This document shows, in pieces, positions 1 to 6,393 of a DNA stretch of 6,902 bases. The position numbers and the translations under genes are program-made. Every line of letters starts with the position of its first letter. Position 1 is the stretch's first letter. Source of the DNA: an uncultured Pseudomonadota bacterium (GTDB lineage Bacteria > Pseudomonadota > Gammaproteobacteria > Burkholderiales > Casimicrobiaceae). The notes beneath the pieces were generated by a model, which was not told the origin of the DNA, made no database searches, and was given only the letters and a program-made list of their open reading frames with translations. Location: positions 1 to 6,902 of the forward strand of contig CALFEY010000347.1 in assembly GCA_937958295.1 (NCBI GenBank), in the 5' to 3' direction.

Positions 1-401
1 CGCGATCGGCGGCGCCCCGACCCCAGGCCACGGTCGCGGAGCTCGACCCCGAGGGCCGCGAAGCGCTGGCGCGCCGGGCGTTCGCGCTCCTCAAGTCGCG
101 GGAGATCCCTTCCCTGCATTCGCTCATGTGCGCCGAGACGAACAGGAACTACGCGCGGCCGGAGCTGAAGGGCGTGCTGGACACGTTCGGGAAGAGCCTG
201 GCGGCGCACCGGTCCGAGATCGGCGAGGTGCAGGTGAACGAGCCCCACCGCGTGCACTTCGCAATGACCGAGTGGGACCGCGACAGGGCGAGCACGGATC
301 GCAAGCCGGCGCTGCCGTTCTCGGTGGGGCTGAAGCGCGAGGCCGATGGGCGGACCTGCGTGAGCGGCGTCGGCGTCACTTCGAGCGGCCGCGCGAAGTA
401 G
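1..401 (+). CDS. Hypothetical protein, C-terminal part (5' end outside window)
   Basis: A reading frame is open from the left edge (first full codon at 3) to a TAG at 399-401, giving 132 visible residues. The first in-frame ATG is at 126, but the 41 codons before it are stop-free and almost all end in G or C, as in the rest of the frame. The gene therefore probably begins outside the window. The visible protein is hydrophilic, with a stretch rich in Ala, Leu and Glu (EGREALARRAFALLKSRE) that looks helical. The remainder looks like a small alpha/beta domain. I see no membrane segment and no motif I can name, and I assign no function. It runs convergent with the thioesterase gene, leaving 34 bp between the two stops. 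High third-position GC supports a real gene of the host chromosome. Confidence 0.6.
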   Translation, partial: RSAAPRPQATVAELDPEGREALARRAFALLKSREIPSLHSLMCAETNRNYARPELKGVLDTFGKSLAAHRSEIGEVQVNEPHRVHFAMTEWDRDRASTDRKPALPFSVGLKREADGRTCVSGVGVTSSGRAK

Positions 402-435
402 CGCGCCCAGGGCCGTCGCGCGTCGCGAAGGCGCG

Positions 436-852
436 TTACTCGACGTCCCCCGCCGGCCCGCGCCAGTACTTGAACGTTCCCATCGCCGTGGCGACGAGGT
501 CTCCCGCCTCGTCGCGCAGGCTCGCCTCGCAGGTGCACAGCGACCCGCCCGCGTGAATCACCGAACCCTCGGCGACGAGGGGGCCGCGCCCCGGCCGCAC
601 GAACCGCGTCGACATCTCGACCGTGACCACCGTCGTCGACGGCGCACCCGGCTGCGAGGTCGCCGCGCGCGCCATCGCGACGTCGAGGAGCGTCATCACG
701 ACGCCGCCGTGCGCGGCCGGCAGCCGGTTCGTGAGATCGTCGCGCAGCACCGGCAGGCGGATGCGCGAGCGCCCCGGCGTGGCCGGCTCCTGCACGACGC
801 CCAGCAGCCCGAGGAACGGGACGCTCTCGATCGGCGTATGGGGCGGTTGCAT
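436..852 (-). CDS. PaaI-family hotdog-fold thioesterase
   Basis: This predicted 138-residue protein belongs by pattern to the PaaI/YbgC-type hotdog thioesterases, which hydrolyse acyl- or aryl-CoA thioesters in the cytoplasm. The diagnostic segment is AAHGGVVMTLLDVAMARA: the HGG (residues 48-50) followed by an Asp at 57 on the long central helix is the usual PaaI arrangement. The segments VTVEMSTRFVRPG and VATAMGTFKYWRG fit the later beta strands of the fold. The length matches the family (about 130-150 residues). The start is the ATG at 852; a GTG immediately before it (855) would add one residue, and neither has a clear Shine-Dalgarno. It ends at a TAA (438-436). The substrate cannot be told from sequence, and the neighbours give no pathway context. 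Family assignment is fairly sure; enzymatic role is inferred. Confidence 0.8.
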   Translation of the reverse strand: MQPPHTPIESVPFLGLLGVVQEPATPGRSRIRLPVLRDDLTNRLPAAHGGVVMTLLDVAMARAATSQPGAPSTTVVTVEMSTRFVRPGRGPLVAEGSVIHAGGSLCTCEASLRDEAGDLVATAMGTFKYWRGPAGDVE

Positions 853-1084
853 CACGCTGGGTGGCCAGCCGCACCCACGACGGCGGGCGGACGGAACCGC
901 ATACAGGAGCGGAAGTGCTTCACGTCGGCATCAGCGAACGGACGCGTTCCGGTGCGCCGAGCGTGTCGAACGCCTGCCCATGTGGGCGTTTGCGCCCCCC
1001 GTCCTCGGGAGCGGTGCAGCGGGGCCCGGCGCCGCGCAGACATCGAACGACCCGCCGCGGTCCGGCAACCGTCGGTGCATCGAT

Positions 1085-1495
1085 TCACGTCTTCCTCCGC
1101 GGAGGCTCCCGGTTCTCGTGCAGGAAACCCTCGACATCGAACGACAGCTCGCGGAAGTGCCGGATCGCAAGCAGGTGCACGACAGGTGGACGTGTCGACG
1201 GGTCGAACGAATACAGGAGCAGGTAATCGCCGGCGACGTACTCGCGAACCTCGCGCCTGCCGAGCGAACCGCGCAGCGCAGCCATCCGGTCGCGTGCTTC
1301 CAGCGACGAGGGGATGCGCGCCAGAAAGTCGCGTCCCAGCCTGGGATGCCGCTCGAGCGTGCCGACCACGCGCTGCAGTTCATCGACGAGCGCGGCGAGA
1401 GCCGCACCTGCATCACGGTCGCGCCACCAGGCTCGAATCGCCGCGAGATTGGCGTCGAAGTTGGCGGTGAAGCGTACCGAAGCCGGTGCCGCCAC
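1085..1495 (-). CDS. RelE/ParE-superfamily toxin of a type II toxin-antitoxin pair
   Basis: This 136-residue protein follows a Phd/YefM-like antitoxin gene by 7 bp and ends with the signature of RelE/ParE-fold toxins: YLLLYSFDP (91-99) then VVHLLAIRHFRELSFD (105-120). Members of this fold either cleave mRNA on the ribosome (RelE) or poison gyrase (ParE); sequence alone does not say which. The N-terminal half (ANFDANLAAIRAWW and the helix up to about residue 50) fits the two helices that precede the beta sheet. I chose the GTG at 1495 because it is the first start codon after the antitoxin TGA (1505-1503). No good Shine-Dalgarno is present, so translation is probably coupled to the antitoxin. 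At 136 residues it is longer than the usual 85-105, with extra length in the middle (residues 55-85) and a basic tail (PPRRKT). Confidence 0.72.
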   Translation of the reverse strand: MAAPASVRFTANFDANLAAIRAWWRDRDAGAALAALVDELQRVVGTLERHPRLGRDFLARIPSSLEARDRMAALRGSLGRREVREYVAGDYLLLYSFDPSTRPPVVHLLAIRHFRELSFDVEGFLHENREPPRRKT

Positions 1496-1502
1496 GTCGG
1501 GA

Positions 1503-1826
1503 TCAACGCACCCGTGTGGCGCGCCGGGGTGAAGTCGATGCGGGTCGGTCCTGCGCGAGTTCGGCGAGCGCCTCCCGCGCGTCGCGCACTCGGCCCGCCG
1601 CCACGTCGGCAAGACCCCGCTCGATCTCGTCGAGCACGACCAGGTGAATGCGCTCCCGCTCGAGTCGATGGTAGTAGTCGAGGCGGTCCGCGTCGATGAG
1701 CGCGACGTAGCTCTCGCCGTTCTTCGTGATGATCTTCTCCGCACCGGCCTTCACCTCGTCCGCCAACTCGGACAGATTCGCGCGCGCCTGAGTCAGGGGA
1801 ATGATGTCGGAGGCAGTGAGGGGCAT
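1503..1826 (-). CDS. Phd/YefM-family antitoxin
   Basis: This 107-residue protein has the N-terminal pattern of Phd/YefM antitoxins: DIIPLTQARANLSELADEV (residues 7-25), followed by the strand segment EKIITKNGESYVALIDADRL (30-49). In this family the N-terminal domain dimerises and binds the operator, and the C-terminal part wraps around and neutralises the toxin. Here residues 50-93 are helical and charged, and the final basic stretch (STSPRRATRVR) is probably disordered. The ATG at 1826 puts the family N-terminus at residue 1; the frame is open further upstream, but that part does not resemble the family and overlaps the promoter. It is the first gene of a two-gene operon with the RelE/ParE-like toxin. 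Autoregulation is likely, given a palindrome overlapping the putative -10 element upstream. Confidence 0.82.
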   Translation of the reverse strand: MPLTASDIIPLTQARANLSELADEVKAGAEKIITKNGESYVALIDADRLDYYHRLERERIHLVVLDEIERGLADVAAGRVRDAREALAELAQDRPASTSPRRATRVR

Positions 1827-1851
1827 GGATGCCGCCAGGTGACAAGCTCGA

Positions 1852-1865
1852 ATTCTGCACAGAAT
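1852..1865. promoter_or_regulatory. Palindromic operator candidate for toxin-antitoxin autoregulation
   Basis: The sequence ATTCTG-CA-CAGAAT is a perfect 6-bp inverted repeat around a 2-bp centre. It lies 26-39 bp upstream of the antitoxin ATG and overlaps the proposed -10 box and start site. Phd/YefM antitoxins typically bind such short palindromes at their own promoter. Binding by this antitoxin is inferred. Confidence 0.5.
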
Positions 1866-1889
1866 ACCGATACTGCGCCCGGGCGTCAA
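1861..1889 (-). promoter_or_regulatory. Sigma70-like promoter of the toxin-antitoxin operon
   Basis: On the minus strand a -35 element TTGACG (1889-1884, 5 of 6 to consensus) is followed after exactly 17 bp by TATTCT (1866-1861, 4 of 6). The predicted start site near 1854 leaves a leader of about 28 nt before the antitoxin ATG at 1826. The -10 box overlaps the palindrome at 1852-1865, so a bound antitoxin would block RNA polymerase. Confidence 0.5.
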
Positions 1890-2011
1890 CGCCGGGCCGG
1901 GCCACGGCCCCAAGTCGACATCAACCCCCGATGGGGCGCCCGGCTTGCAACTTGCTTCCAACCAGATCCCCCTGCTTCAATCGAGGCTGCCTCGCCGTGG
2001 CTCCCCAAATG

Positions 2012-2039
2012 AAAAGCCCGGCGGGTCACCCCGCCGGGC
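2012..2039 (-). terminator. Intrinsic terminator at the 3' end of the tracrRNA
   Basis: A perfect 10-bp GC-rich stem (2016-2025 with 2030-2039) closes a 4-nt loop and, read on the minus strand, is followed directly by TTTT (2015-2012). There is no T-run on the plus-strand side, so it works for minus-strand transcription only. It would end the tracrRNA and shield the toxin-antitoxin promoter, which points the same way about 120 bp further on. Confidence 0.85.
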
Positions 2040-2106
2040 GGATACGCACTCGATCTTTCGATCGATGCTTATTGTAGCAACGGCTCTCACCCCGGATAGC
2101 TACAAG
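2012..2106 (-). ncRNA. tracrRNA of the type II-C CRISPR-Cas system
   Basis: This non-coding RNA pairs with the crRNA repeat and is loaded into Cas9. Positions 2106-2071 are an anti-repeat: 30 of 36 positions match the CRISPR repeat, including 22 uninterrupted (2084-2105) and 7 more (2072-2078). The mismatches sit at the two ends and in the 2079-2083 segment, forming the internal loop typical of type II duplexes. Next comes GCTACAATAAG, as in the Neisseria meningitidis tracrRNA. Then a nexus hairpin: GCA-TCGATC, a GAAA tetraloop (2059-2056), GATCGA, a bulged G and TGC. It ends in the GC-rich terminator hairpin and T-run. Its length of about 95 nt suits the subtype. It is divergent from cas9 and lies wholly in its upstream gap. 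RNase III trimming of the duplex is expected from family knowledge. Confidence 0.9.
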
Positions 2107-2112
2107 CGAATG

Positions 2113-2141
2113 AGCATATGGGAGGAACGGATGGATGGCAA
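2113..2141 (-). promoter_or_regulatory. Predicted tracrRNA promoter overlapping the cas9 start
   Basis: On the minus strand TTGCCA (2141-2136, 5 of 6 to the -35 consensus) is followed after 17 bp by TATGCT (2118-2113, 4 of 6 to the -10 consensus). This predicts a start at about 2106, exactly where the anti-repeat begins. The element covers the cas9 Shine-Dalgarno (2121-2125) and its first four codons on the opposite strand. Confidence 0.55.
2121..2125 (+). promoter_or_regulatory. Ribosome binding site that fixes the cas9 start
   Basis: GGAGG lies 5 nt before the ATG at 2131. The frame is open upstream to at least 1945, and an in-frame ATG also occurs at 2110. This site, together with the alignment of the following residues to other II-C Cas9 N-termini, selects 2131. 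Confidence 0.8.
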
Positions 2142-5100
2142 GTACCCGACCCCGCCGCTGACGTTCGGCTTCGACATCGGAATCGCCTCCGTCGGGTGGG
2201 CCGTACTCGCTCCGGACCGGATCGTCGCGCTCGGCGTGCGCGCCTTTGACAAGGCGGAAACAGCCAAAGAGGGAGATTCGCTCAACCTCATCCGGCGAAC
2301 GGCGCGTCTTACCCGCCGCCGGCTGCGCCGACGCGCATGGCGCCTTACAAAGGTAGCGCGCGCGCTCAAACGCCACGGCGTGATCGACGATGTAACCATC
2401 TTCAGCCCGACTCACGCCATCGACCGATCACCTTGGCAGCTACGCGTGGAGGGGCTGGATCGCAGGCTCGGCGCTGAAGAGTGGGCGCGGGTCATCTACC
2501 ACCTTTGCAAGCATCGCGGATTCCACTGGTCCAGCCGCGCGGAGGAACGAAAAGCCGAGAAAGACGCGAAAGGCGAATCCGGGAAGGTCAAGCAAGGTCT
2601 TGCGGGTACGGCGAAGCTGATGGCGGCCAAGCGGTATCGAAGCGTCGCGGAGATGGTGGTCAACGAGTTCCCCGAAGCACAGCGCAACAAGCAAGGCGAC
2701 TACACGAAGGCGCTCGCACGCAAGCAACTCGGAGAGGAACTGGCGTTGCTGTTCCACCGACAGCGTGAGCTTGGCAACACACATGCATCTGCCTCGCTCG
2801 AAACAGTGATCCTGGGAACCGACGACAGGAAGAGCGGCCTTTTCTGGATGCAGAAGCCATCACTAGCCGGAACCGCTCTCCTCTCGATGCTGGGGCGTTG
2901 CACGTTCGAAAGGCAGGAGTTTCGCGCCCCGAAGGCCTCGTTCACCGCCGAACGCCACGTCTGGTTGACCCGGCTAAACAACCTTCGAGTCGTCGTCGAT
3001 GGCAAGACGCGCCCATTGACCGAACCGGAGCGGACGCTCGCCCTTCCGTTGCCATATCAATACGACACCGACCTCACACACAAACGCCTGCGGGCAGAGC
3101 TGATTGAAGCTGGGCACCTGCCGGACTCGTTCAAGTTCGCCGGCCTGCGATATCCAAGTCTTCTCCAAACGGCAGCGGACAAGGCAAAGGATCCCGAAGC
3201 CGGCGTACTCGTCAAGCTGTCCGCCTGGCAGGAATTGCGTCGCGCGATGAAGCGCGGAGGATTGGCAACTGAATGGCAGCAGATTGCCGGCGAGGCCCTT
3301 GCCGGCAGCCCTGAAACGCTCGACCGGATTGCATGGGTGCTGAGCGTCTACAAGGACGACGACGAGGTGCGTCGCGAGCTGGAGGCGTTGTCCCTTCCTG
3401 GATCGAAGAAGATGGTGGATGTCTTGCTCGACATTCGCTTCGACAGGTTCCACGCTCTCTCACTGAAGGCGTTGCGCGCCATCGTCCCCCACATGGAGCG
3501 CGGTATGCGCTACGACGAGGCGTGCGCCGCGGCCCAATACCACCACAGCGTTCCCGCTCCCTCAGCGTTGGGTCGACGCAGGCGCCTTCCGCCGCTGTAT
3601 TCAGGGCGAAACAAGCAGGGCACGATGATTCTCGATGACGATCTCGATGCCCCTCGTAACCCCGTAGTGCTGCGCTCGCTCAATCAGGCGCGAAAGGTTC
3701 TGAATGCACTGGTCAGCGAGTACGGCTCGCCGCACGAAGTGCACATCGAGATGGCCAGAGACCTGTCGAACCCTCTCGACGAAAGGCGTCGGATCAAAAA
3801 AGAGCAGGACGAGTATCGGGAACGAAACTCGAAGGACCGCGATGAGTTCATGCGGACTTTCGGGATCACCGGGAATCCCCACGGCGGGGGCTTCGAGAAG
3901 TGGCGGCTCTATCGGGAGCAGCAGGGGAAATGTGCGTATTCGGTCGAACCCATCGACCTCAATCGCCTGCTTGAGGAGGGCTACGTCGAGATCGACCACG
4001 CGCTCCCCTACTCCCGCAGCTTCGACGACAGCAAGAACAACAAGGTGCTGGCGTTCGCGAAGGAGAACCGCGACAAGGGCAATCGAACGCCGTTCGAATA
4101 CCTCGATGGCGCCGGAAATGGCGCGCGCTGGCGAAACTTCGTTGCGTTCGTCGAAGCGAACAAGGCCTATCGGCTCGCGAAGCGAACGCGACTCCTTCGT
4201 AGGGACTTCGGAGCCAAGGAGGCCACGGAATTCAGGGAGCGCAACCTCAACGACACGCGGTATGTTTGTCGATTCTTCAAGAACTTCGTCGAGCAATACC
4301 TCGATCTGGCCCCCGATAGCGATGCGAAACGTTGCGTGGTGCTGAGCGGCCAGCTCACCGCATTCCTCCGCGCGCGGTGGGGGCTGTTGAAGGCGCGCGA
4401 TGAAAGCGACCGGCATCATGCCCTGGACGCAGTCGTCGTAGCCGCTTGCAGCCACGCGATGGTCAAGCGGGTGTCCGACTATTCCAGACGCAAGGAGCTG
4501 ATGCAGGTCCGAGAGGGCTTCGTCGATGTGGAGACGGGAGAGATCGTCAACCCCGTCATGCACAAGCAACTCAGCGAGCACTTTCCCGAACCTTGGCCAT
4601 ACTTCAGGGACGAAGTCAAAGTGCGCCTCCACCTCGACGACCCCGAATCGCTCCGCGCCGAGGTCAAGCGATTCGGCACCTATTCGGACGAGGCCATCTC
4701 GAACACGTCCCCCCTATTCGTGTCCCGCGCACCTCTGCGGCGCAATGGTGGCGCGGCGCACAAGGAGACGGTCTACGGTCAGACCCCGCGGCTGCGGGCG
4801 ACAGGCAGCGTCACGGAAAAGGTGCCGCTTGCCTCCCTCGGACCGTCAGATCTCGATCGAATGATCGATCCTCATCGGAACGAAAAGCTGTACAAGGCGA
4901 TCCGATCGCGCCTCGAAGCCCACTCAGGCAAGGCGGAGAAGGCGTTTCCACCCGAAAATCCCCTGCGCAAGCCGGACAAGGACGGCAACCCGACCGGACC
5001 CGTCGTTCGCACCGTGACGCTAGTCATCGACAAGCTGTCCGGCATACCCGTCCGCCAGGGCGTAGCGAAGAATGACACCATGCTTCGGGTAGATGTCTTT

Positions 5101-5487
5101 TCGAAGCAGGGCAGATTCCACCTCGTGCCCGTATACGTCCACCACCGCGTCAAAGGACTGCCGGATCGCGCGATCGTCGCATTCAAGGACGAAGACGAGT
5201 GGACGCAGATCGACGATTCGTTCGAGTTCCTGTTCTCTCTCTACCCGAATGATCTCGTACGGGTGACGCAGAAAAGCAAGGCCCCGATTTTTGGGTACTA
5301 CGCAGGTTGCCATCGGGGAACAGGCGCAATCAACCTCTGGGCGCACGACCGGAATGGTCGCGTAGGGAAGGACGGGCTGATCGCAGGGATTGGCGTGAAA
5401 ACCGCAGCAGCCATTGAGCGCTTCGACGTCGATGTGCTCGGAAGACGCCGTCCTTCAAAGCGGCGAGGTCGCCGTGGTTTGGCGTAG
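2131..5487 (+). CDS. cas9: Type II-C CRISPR RNA-guided endonuclease Cas9
   Basis: This 1118-residue protein is the crRNA:tracrRNA-guided DNA nuclease that cuts both strands of matching DNA. RuvC-I is at residues 11-26 (FGFDIGIASVGWAV, catalytic D15). An arginine-rich bridge helix spans about 55-79 and the REC lobe about 80-500. RuvC-II is HEVHIEMARD (E540). The HNH domain, about 590-660, contains VEIDHALPYSRS with catalytic H623 and the NNKVL motif at 636-640. RuvC-III is DRHHALDAVVVA (H763, D766). The wedge and PAM-interacting region, about 850-1100, include RVDVF, DDSF, FGYYAGCHRGTG and GIGVKT, all closely resembling N. meningitidis Cas9 (1082 residues). Every catalytic residue is present, so it should be active. 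Two of the four residues that contact the PAM in that homologue are alanine here (A1017, A1066). It heads the cas9-cas1-cas2 operon and ends in a basic tail (GRRRPSKRRGRRG). The gene looks less GC-rich than the genes to its left, which may reflect transfer. I could not identify its promoter. Confidence 0.97.
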   Translation: MDGKYPTPPLTFGFDIGIASVGWAVLAPDRIVALGVRAFDKAETAKEGDSLNLIRRTARLTRRRLRRRAWRLTKVARALKRHGVIDDVTIFSPTHAIDRSPWQLRVEGLDRRLGAEEWARVIYHLCKHRGFHWSSRAEERKAEKDAKGESGKVKQGLAGTAKLMAAKRYRSVAEMVVNEFPEAQRNKQGDYTKALARKQLGEELALLFHRQRELGNTHASASLETVILGTDDRKSGLFWMQKPSLAGTALLSMLGRCTFERQEFRAPKASFTAERHVWLTRLNNLRVVVDGKTRPLTEPERTLALPLPYQYDTDLTHKRLRAELIEAGHLPDSFKFAGLRYPSLLQTAADKAKDPEAGVLVKLSAWQELRRAMKRGGLATEWQQIAGEALAGSPETLDRIAWVLSVYKDDDEVRRELEALSLPGSKKMVDVLLDIRFDRFHALSLKALRAIVPHMERGMRYDEACAAAQYHHSVPAPSALGRRRRLPPLYSGRNKQGTMILDDDLDAPRNPVVLRSLNQARKVLNALVSEYGSPHEVHIEMARDLSNPLDERRRIKKEQDEYRERNSKDRDEFMRTFGITGNPHGGGFEKWRLYREQQGKCAYSVEPIDLNRLLEEGYVEIDHALPYSRSFDDSKNNKVLAFAKENRDKGNRTPFEYLDGAGNGARWRNFVAFVEANKAYRLAKRTRLLRRDFGAKEATEFRERNLNDTRYVCRFFKNFVEQYLDLAPDSDAKRCVVLSGQLTAFLRARWGLLKARDESDRHHALDAVVVAACSHAMVKRVSDYSRRKELMQVREGFVDVETGEIVNPVMHKQLSEHFPEPWPYFRDEVKVRLHLDDPESLRAEVKRFGTYSDEAISNTSPLFVSRAPLRRNGGAAHKETVYGQTPRLRATGSVTEKVPLASLGPSDLDRMIDPHRNEKLYKAIRSRLEAHSGKAEKAFPPENPLRKPDKDGNPTGPVVRTVTLVIDKLSGIPVRQGVAKNDTMLRVDVFSKQGRFHLVPVYVHHRVKGLPDRAIVAFKDEDEWTQIDDSFEFLFSLYPNDLVRVTQKSKAPIFGYYAGCHRGTGAINLWAHDRNGRVGKDGLIAGIGVKTAAAIERFDVDVLGRRRPSKRRGRRGLA
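5465..5468 (+). promoter_or_regulatory. Ribosome binding site for cas1, inside the cas9 3' end
   Basis: GAGG sits 5 nt before the GTG at 5474, the same spacing as at cas9. It supports the GTG as the cas1 start over the upstream in-frame ATG (5432) and TTG (5414), which would add residues absent from related Cas1 proteins. Confidence 0.6.
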
Positions 5488-6391
5488 TGTCGTCGTTTCG
5501 AGCCCCGCCAAGCTCAGACGGGAGCATTTCTCCCTCGTCGTCGAGCAGGAGCAGGCAGCGCGCGTGCCGTTTGAGGACATTGCAATCATCGTCCTGAACC
5601 ATCGCGAGATAACGTTGACGCATCCGGTTCTGTCTGCGTGCGGCGAGTATGGCATCGGACTGTTTTCGACCGGCGACGATCATCAGCCCAACGGCGTATT
5701 CATGCCGTTTCTTCAGCATTCGCGTGCAACGCGAATGCTCAGGCTTCAGCTCGGATTGGACCGACCGAAAACGAAACGCGCCTGGGCCGAGATCGTGCAG
5801 CGCAAGATCGCGAACCAGGCGGCGTGCCTGCGCCTCGCAGGAAGAGGCTCGACGGAGCGTCTGGAGTCTCTCGGGCGGAGGGTGCGTTCCGGCGATGCCG
5901 GGAACATGGAAGCGCAGGCGGCCGCCCTCTATTTTTCAAAGCTGATGGGGAGGGGTTTCGACCGGGAGCAGGAGAGCTGGACGAACGCCGCCCTCAACTA
6001 CGGTTACGCGGTCATCCGCGGTGCCATCGCTCGCGGTCTCGTGGCGCACGGAATGCTTCCCAGCATTGGCCTGTTTCATGCCAGCGAGCAGAACGCGTTC
6101 AATCTGGCCGACGACCTGATCGAGCCTTTCCGTCCGCTGGTCGACCTGCACGTCGTGACGCAAATGCGCCAGCGCAGGATGGACGCCTCCGACCTGCTGC
6201 CAGCCGACAAGGTTGGGCTCGTCGGACTGCTGAACGTCGACGTCCGGATGCCGCAAGGGGAGATGACCGTACTCGCGGCCATCGAGTATTCCACTGAATC
6301 GCTATTGAGGCTGTACGAGGGGGACGAGCCCCATGCGCTGGCACTTCCGGGGCTCATCGGCCTGGGGCAGCACGTGGGCGATGGCGGCTAG
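5474..6391 (+). CDS. cas1: CRISPR-associated integrase Cas1 (type II-C)
   Basis: Cas1 is the metal-dependent integrase that, with Cas2, inserts new spacers at the array. Starting at the GTG at 5474 gives 305 residues, close to the Neisseria homologue, and an N-terminus MVWRSVVVSSPAKL that fits it (MTWRSLL...KL). The N-terminal beta domain (about 1-85) includes VPFEDIAIIVLNHREITLT. The helical catalytic domain carries the expected triad: E146 in GNMEAQAAALYF, H202 in GLFHASEQNAFNLADD, and E217 in DDLIEPFRP, with the usual 15-residue spacing between His and the acidic residue. The first 14 bp overlap the end of cas9 in another frame, so translation is probably coupled. The stop is 2 bp before cas2. 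The segment ALNYGYAVIRGAIARGL is the conserved helix preceding the catalytic His. Nothing suggests inactivation. Confidence 0.95.
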   Translation: MVWRSVVVSSPAKLRREHFSLVVEQEQAARVPFEDIAIIVLNHREITLTHPVLSACGEYGIGLFSTGDDHQPNGVFMPFLQHSRATRMLRLQLGLDRPKTKRAWAEIVQRKIANQAACLRLAGRGSTERLESLGRRVRSGDAGNMEAQAAALYFSKLMGRGFDREQESWTNAALNYGYAVIRGAIARGLVAHGMLPSIGLFHASEQNAFNLADDLIEPFRPLVDLHVVTQMRQRRMDASDLLPADKVGLVGLLNVDVRMPQGEMTVLAAIEYSTESLLRLYEGDEPHALALPGLIGLGQHVGDGG

Positions 6392-6393
6392 AA

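Noticed and set aside
402..435. Possible bidirectional terminator between the convergent genes (CGCGCC at 402-407 with GGCGCG at 430-435)
   Set aside because: Only 6 bp with a long loop and no T-run; such pairs are common by chance at this GC content.
852..1088. Minus-strand open frame of 78 codons between toxin and thioesterase
   Set aside because: Its Arg/Ala-rich product has no recognisable motif and there is no ribosome binding site; probably chance in GC-rich DNA.
1094..1105. Palindrome CCTCCGCGGAGG near the toxin 3' end
   Set aside because: It lies in coding sequence, has no loop or T-run, and is explained by the codons for the Arg/Pro-rich tail.
553..1470. Long plus-strand open frames opposite the thioesterase and toxin genes
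   Set aside because: Their products are Arg-rich and low in complexity, typical of antisense frames in high-GC DNA. The minus-strand genes have recognisable families.
2072..2100. cas9 promoter on the plus strand (TTGTAG, 17 bp, GATAGC)
   Set aside because: Only 3 of 6 matches in each box, and the bases are constrained by the anti-repeat; not strong enough to call.
1945..2130. Possible 62-residue N-terminal extension of Cas9, from the open frame upstream
   Set aside because: This stretch overlaps the tracrRNA and its terminator, does not resemble Cas9, and a clear GGAGG precedes the ATG at 2131.
2110..2130. ATG at 2110 as an alternative cas9 start
   Set aside because: It has no Shine-Dalgarno (the preceding bases are anti-repeat) and adds residues without family support.
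3601..4632. 343-codon minus-strand frame inside cas9
   Set aside because: It is a shadow of the cas9 frame, whose HNH and RuvC motifs are unmistakable on the plus strand.
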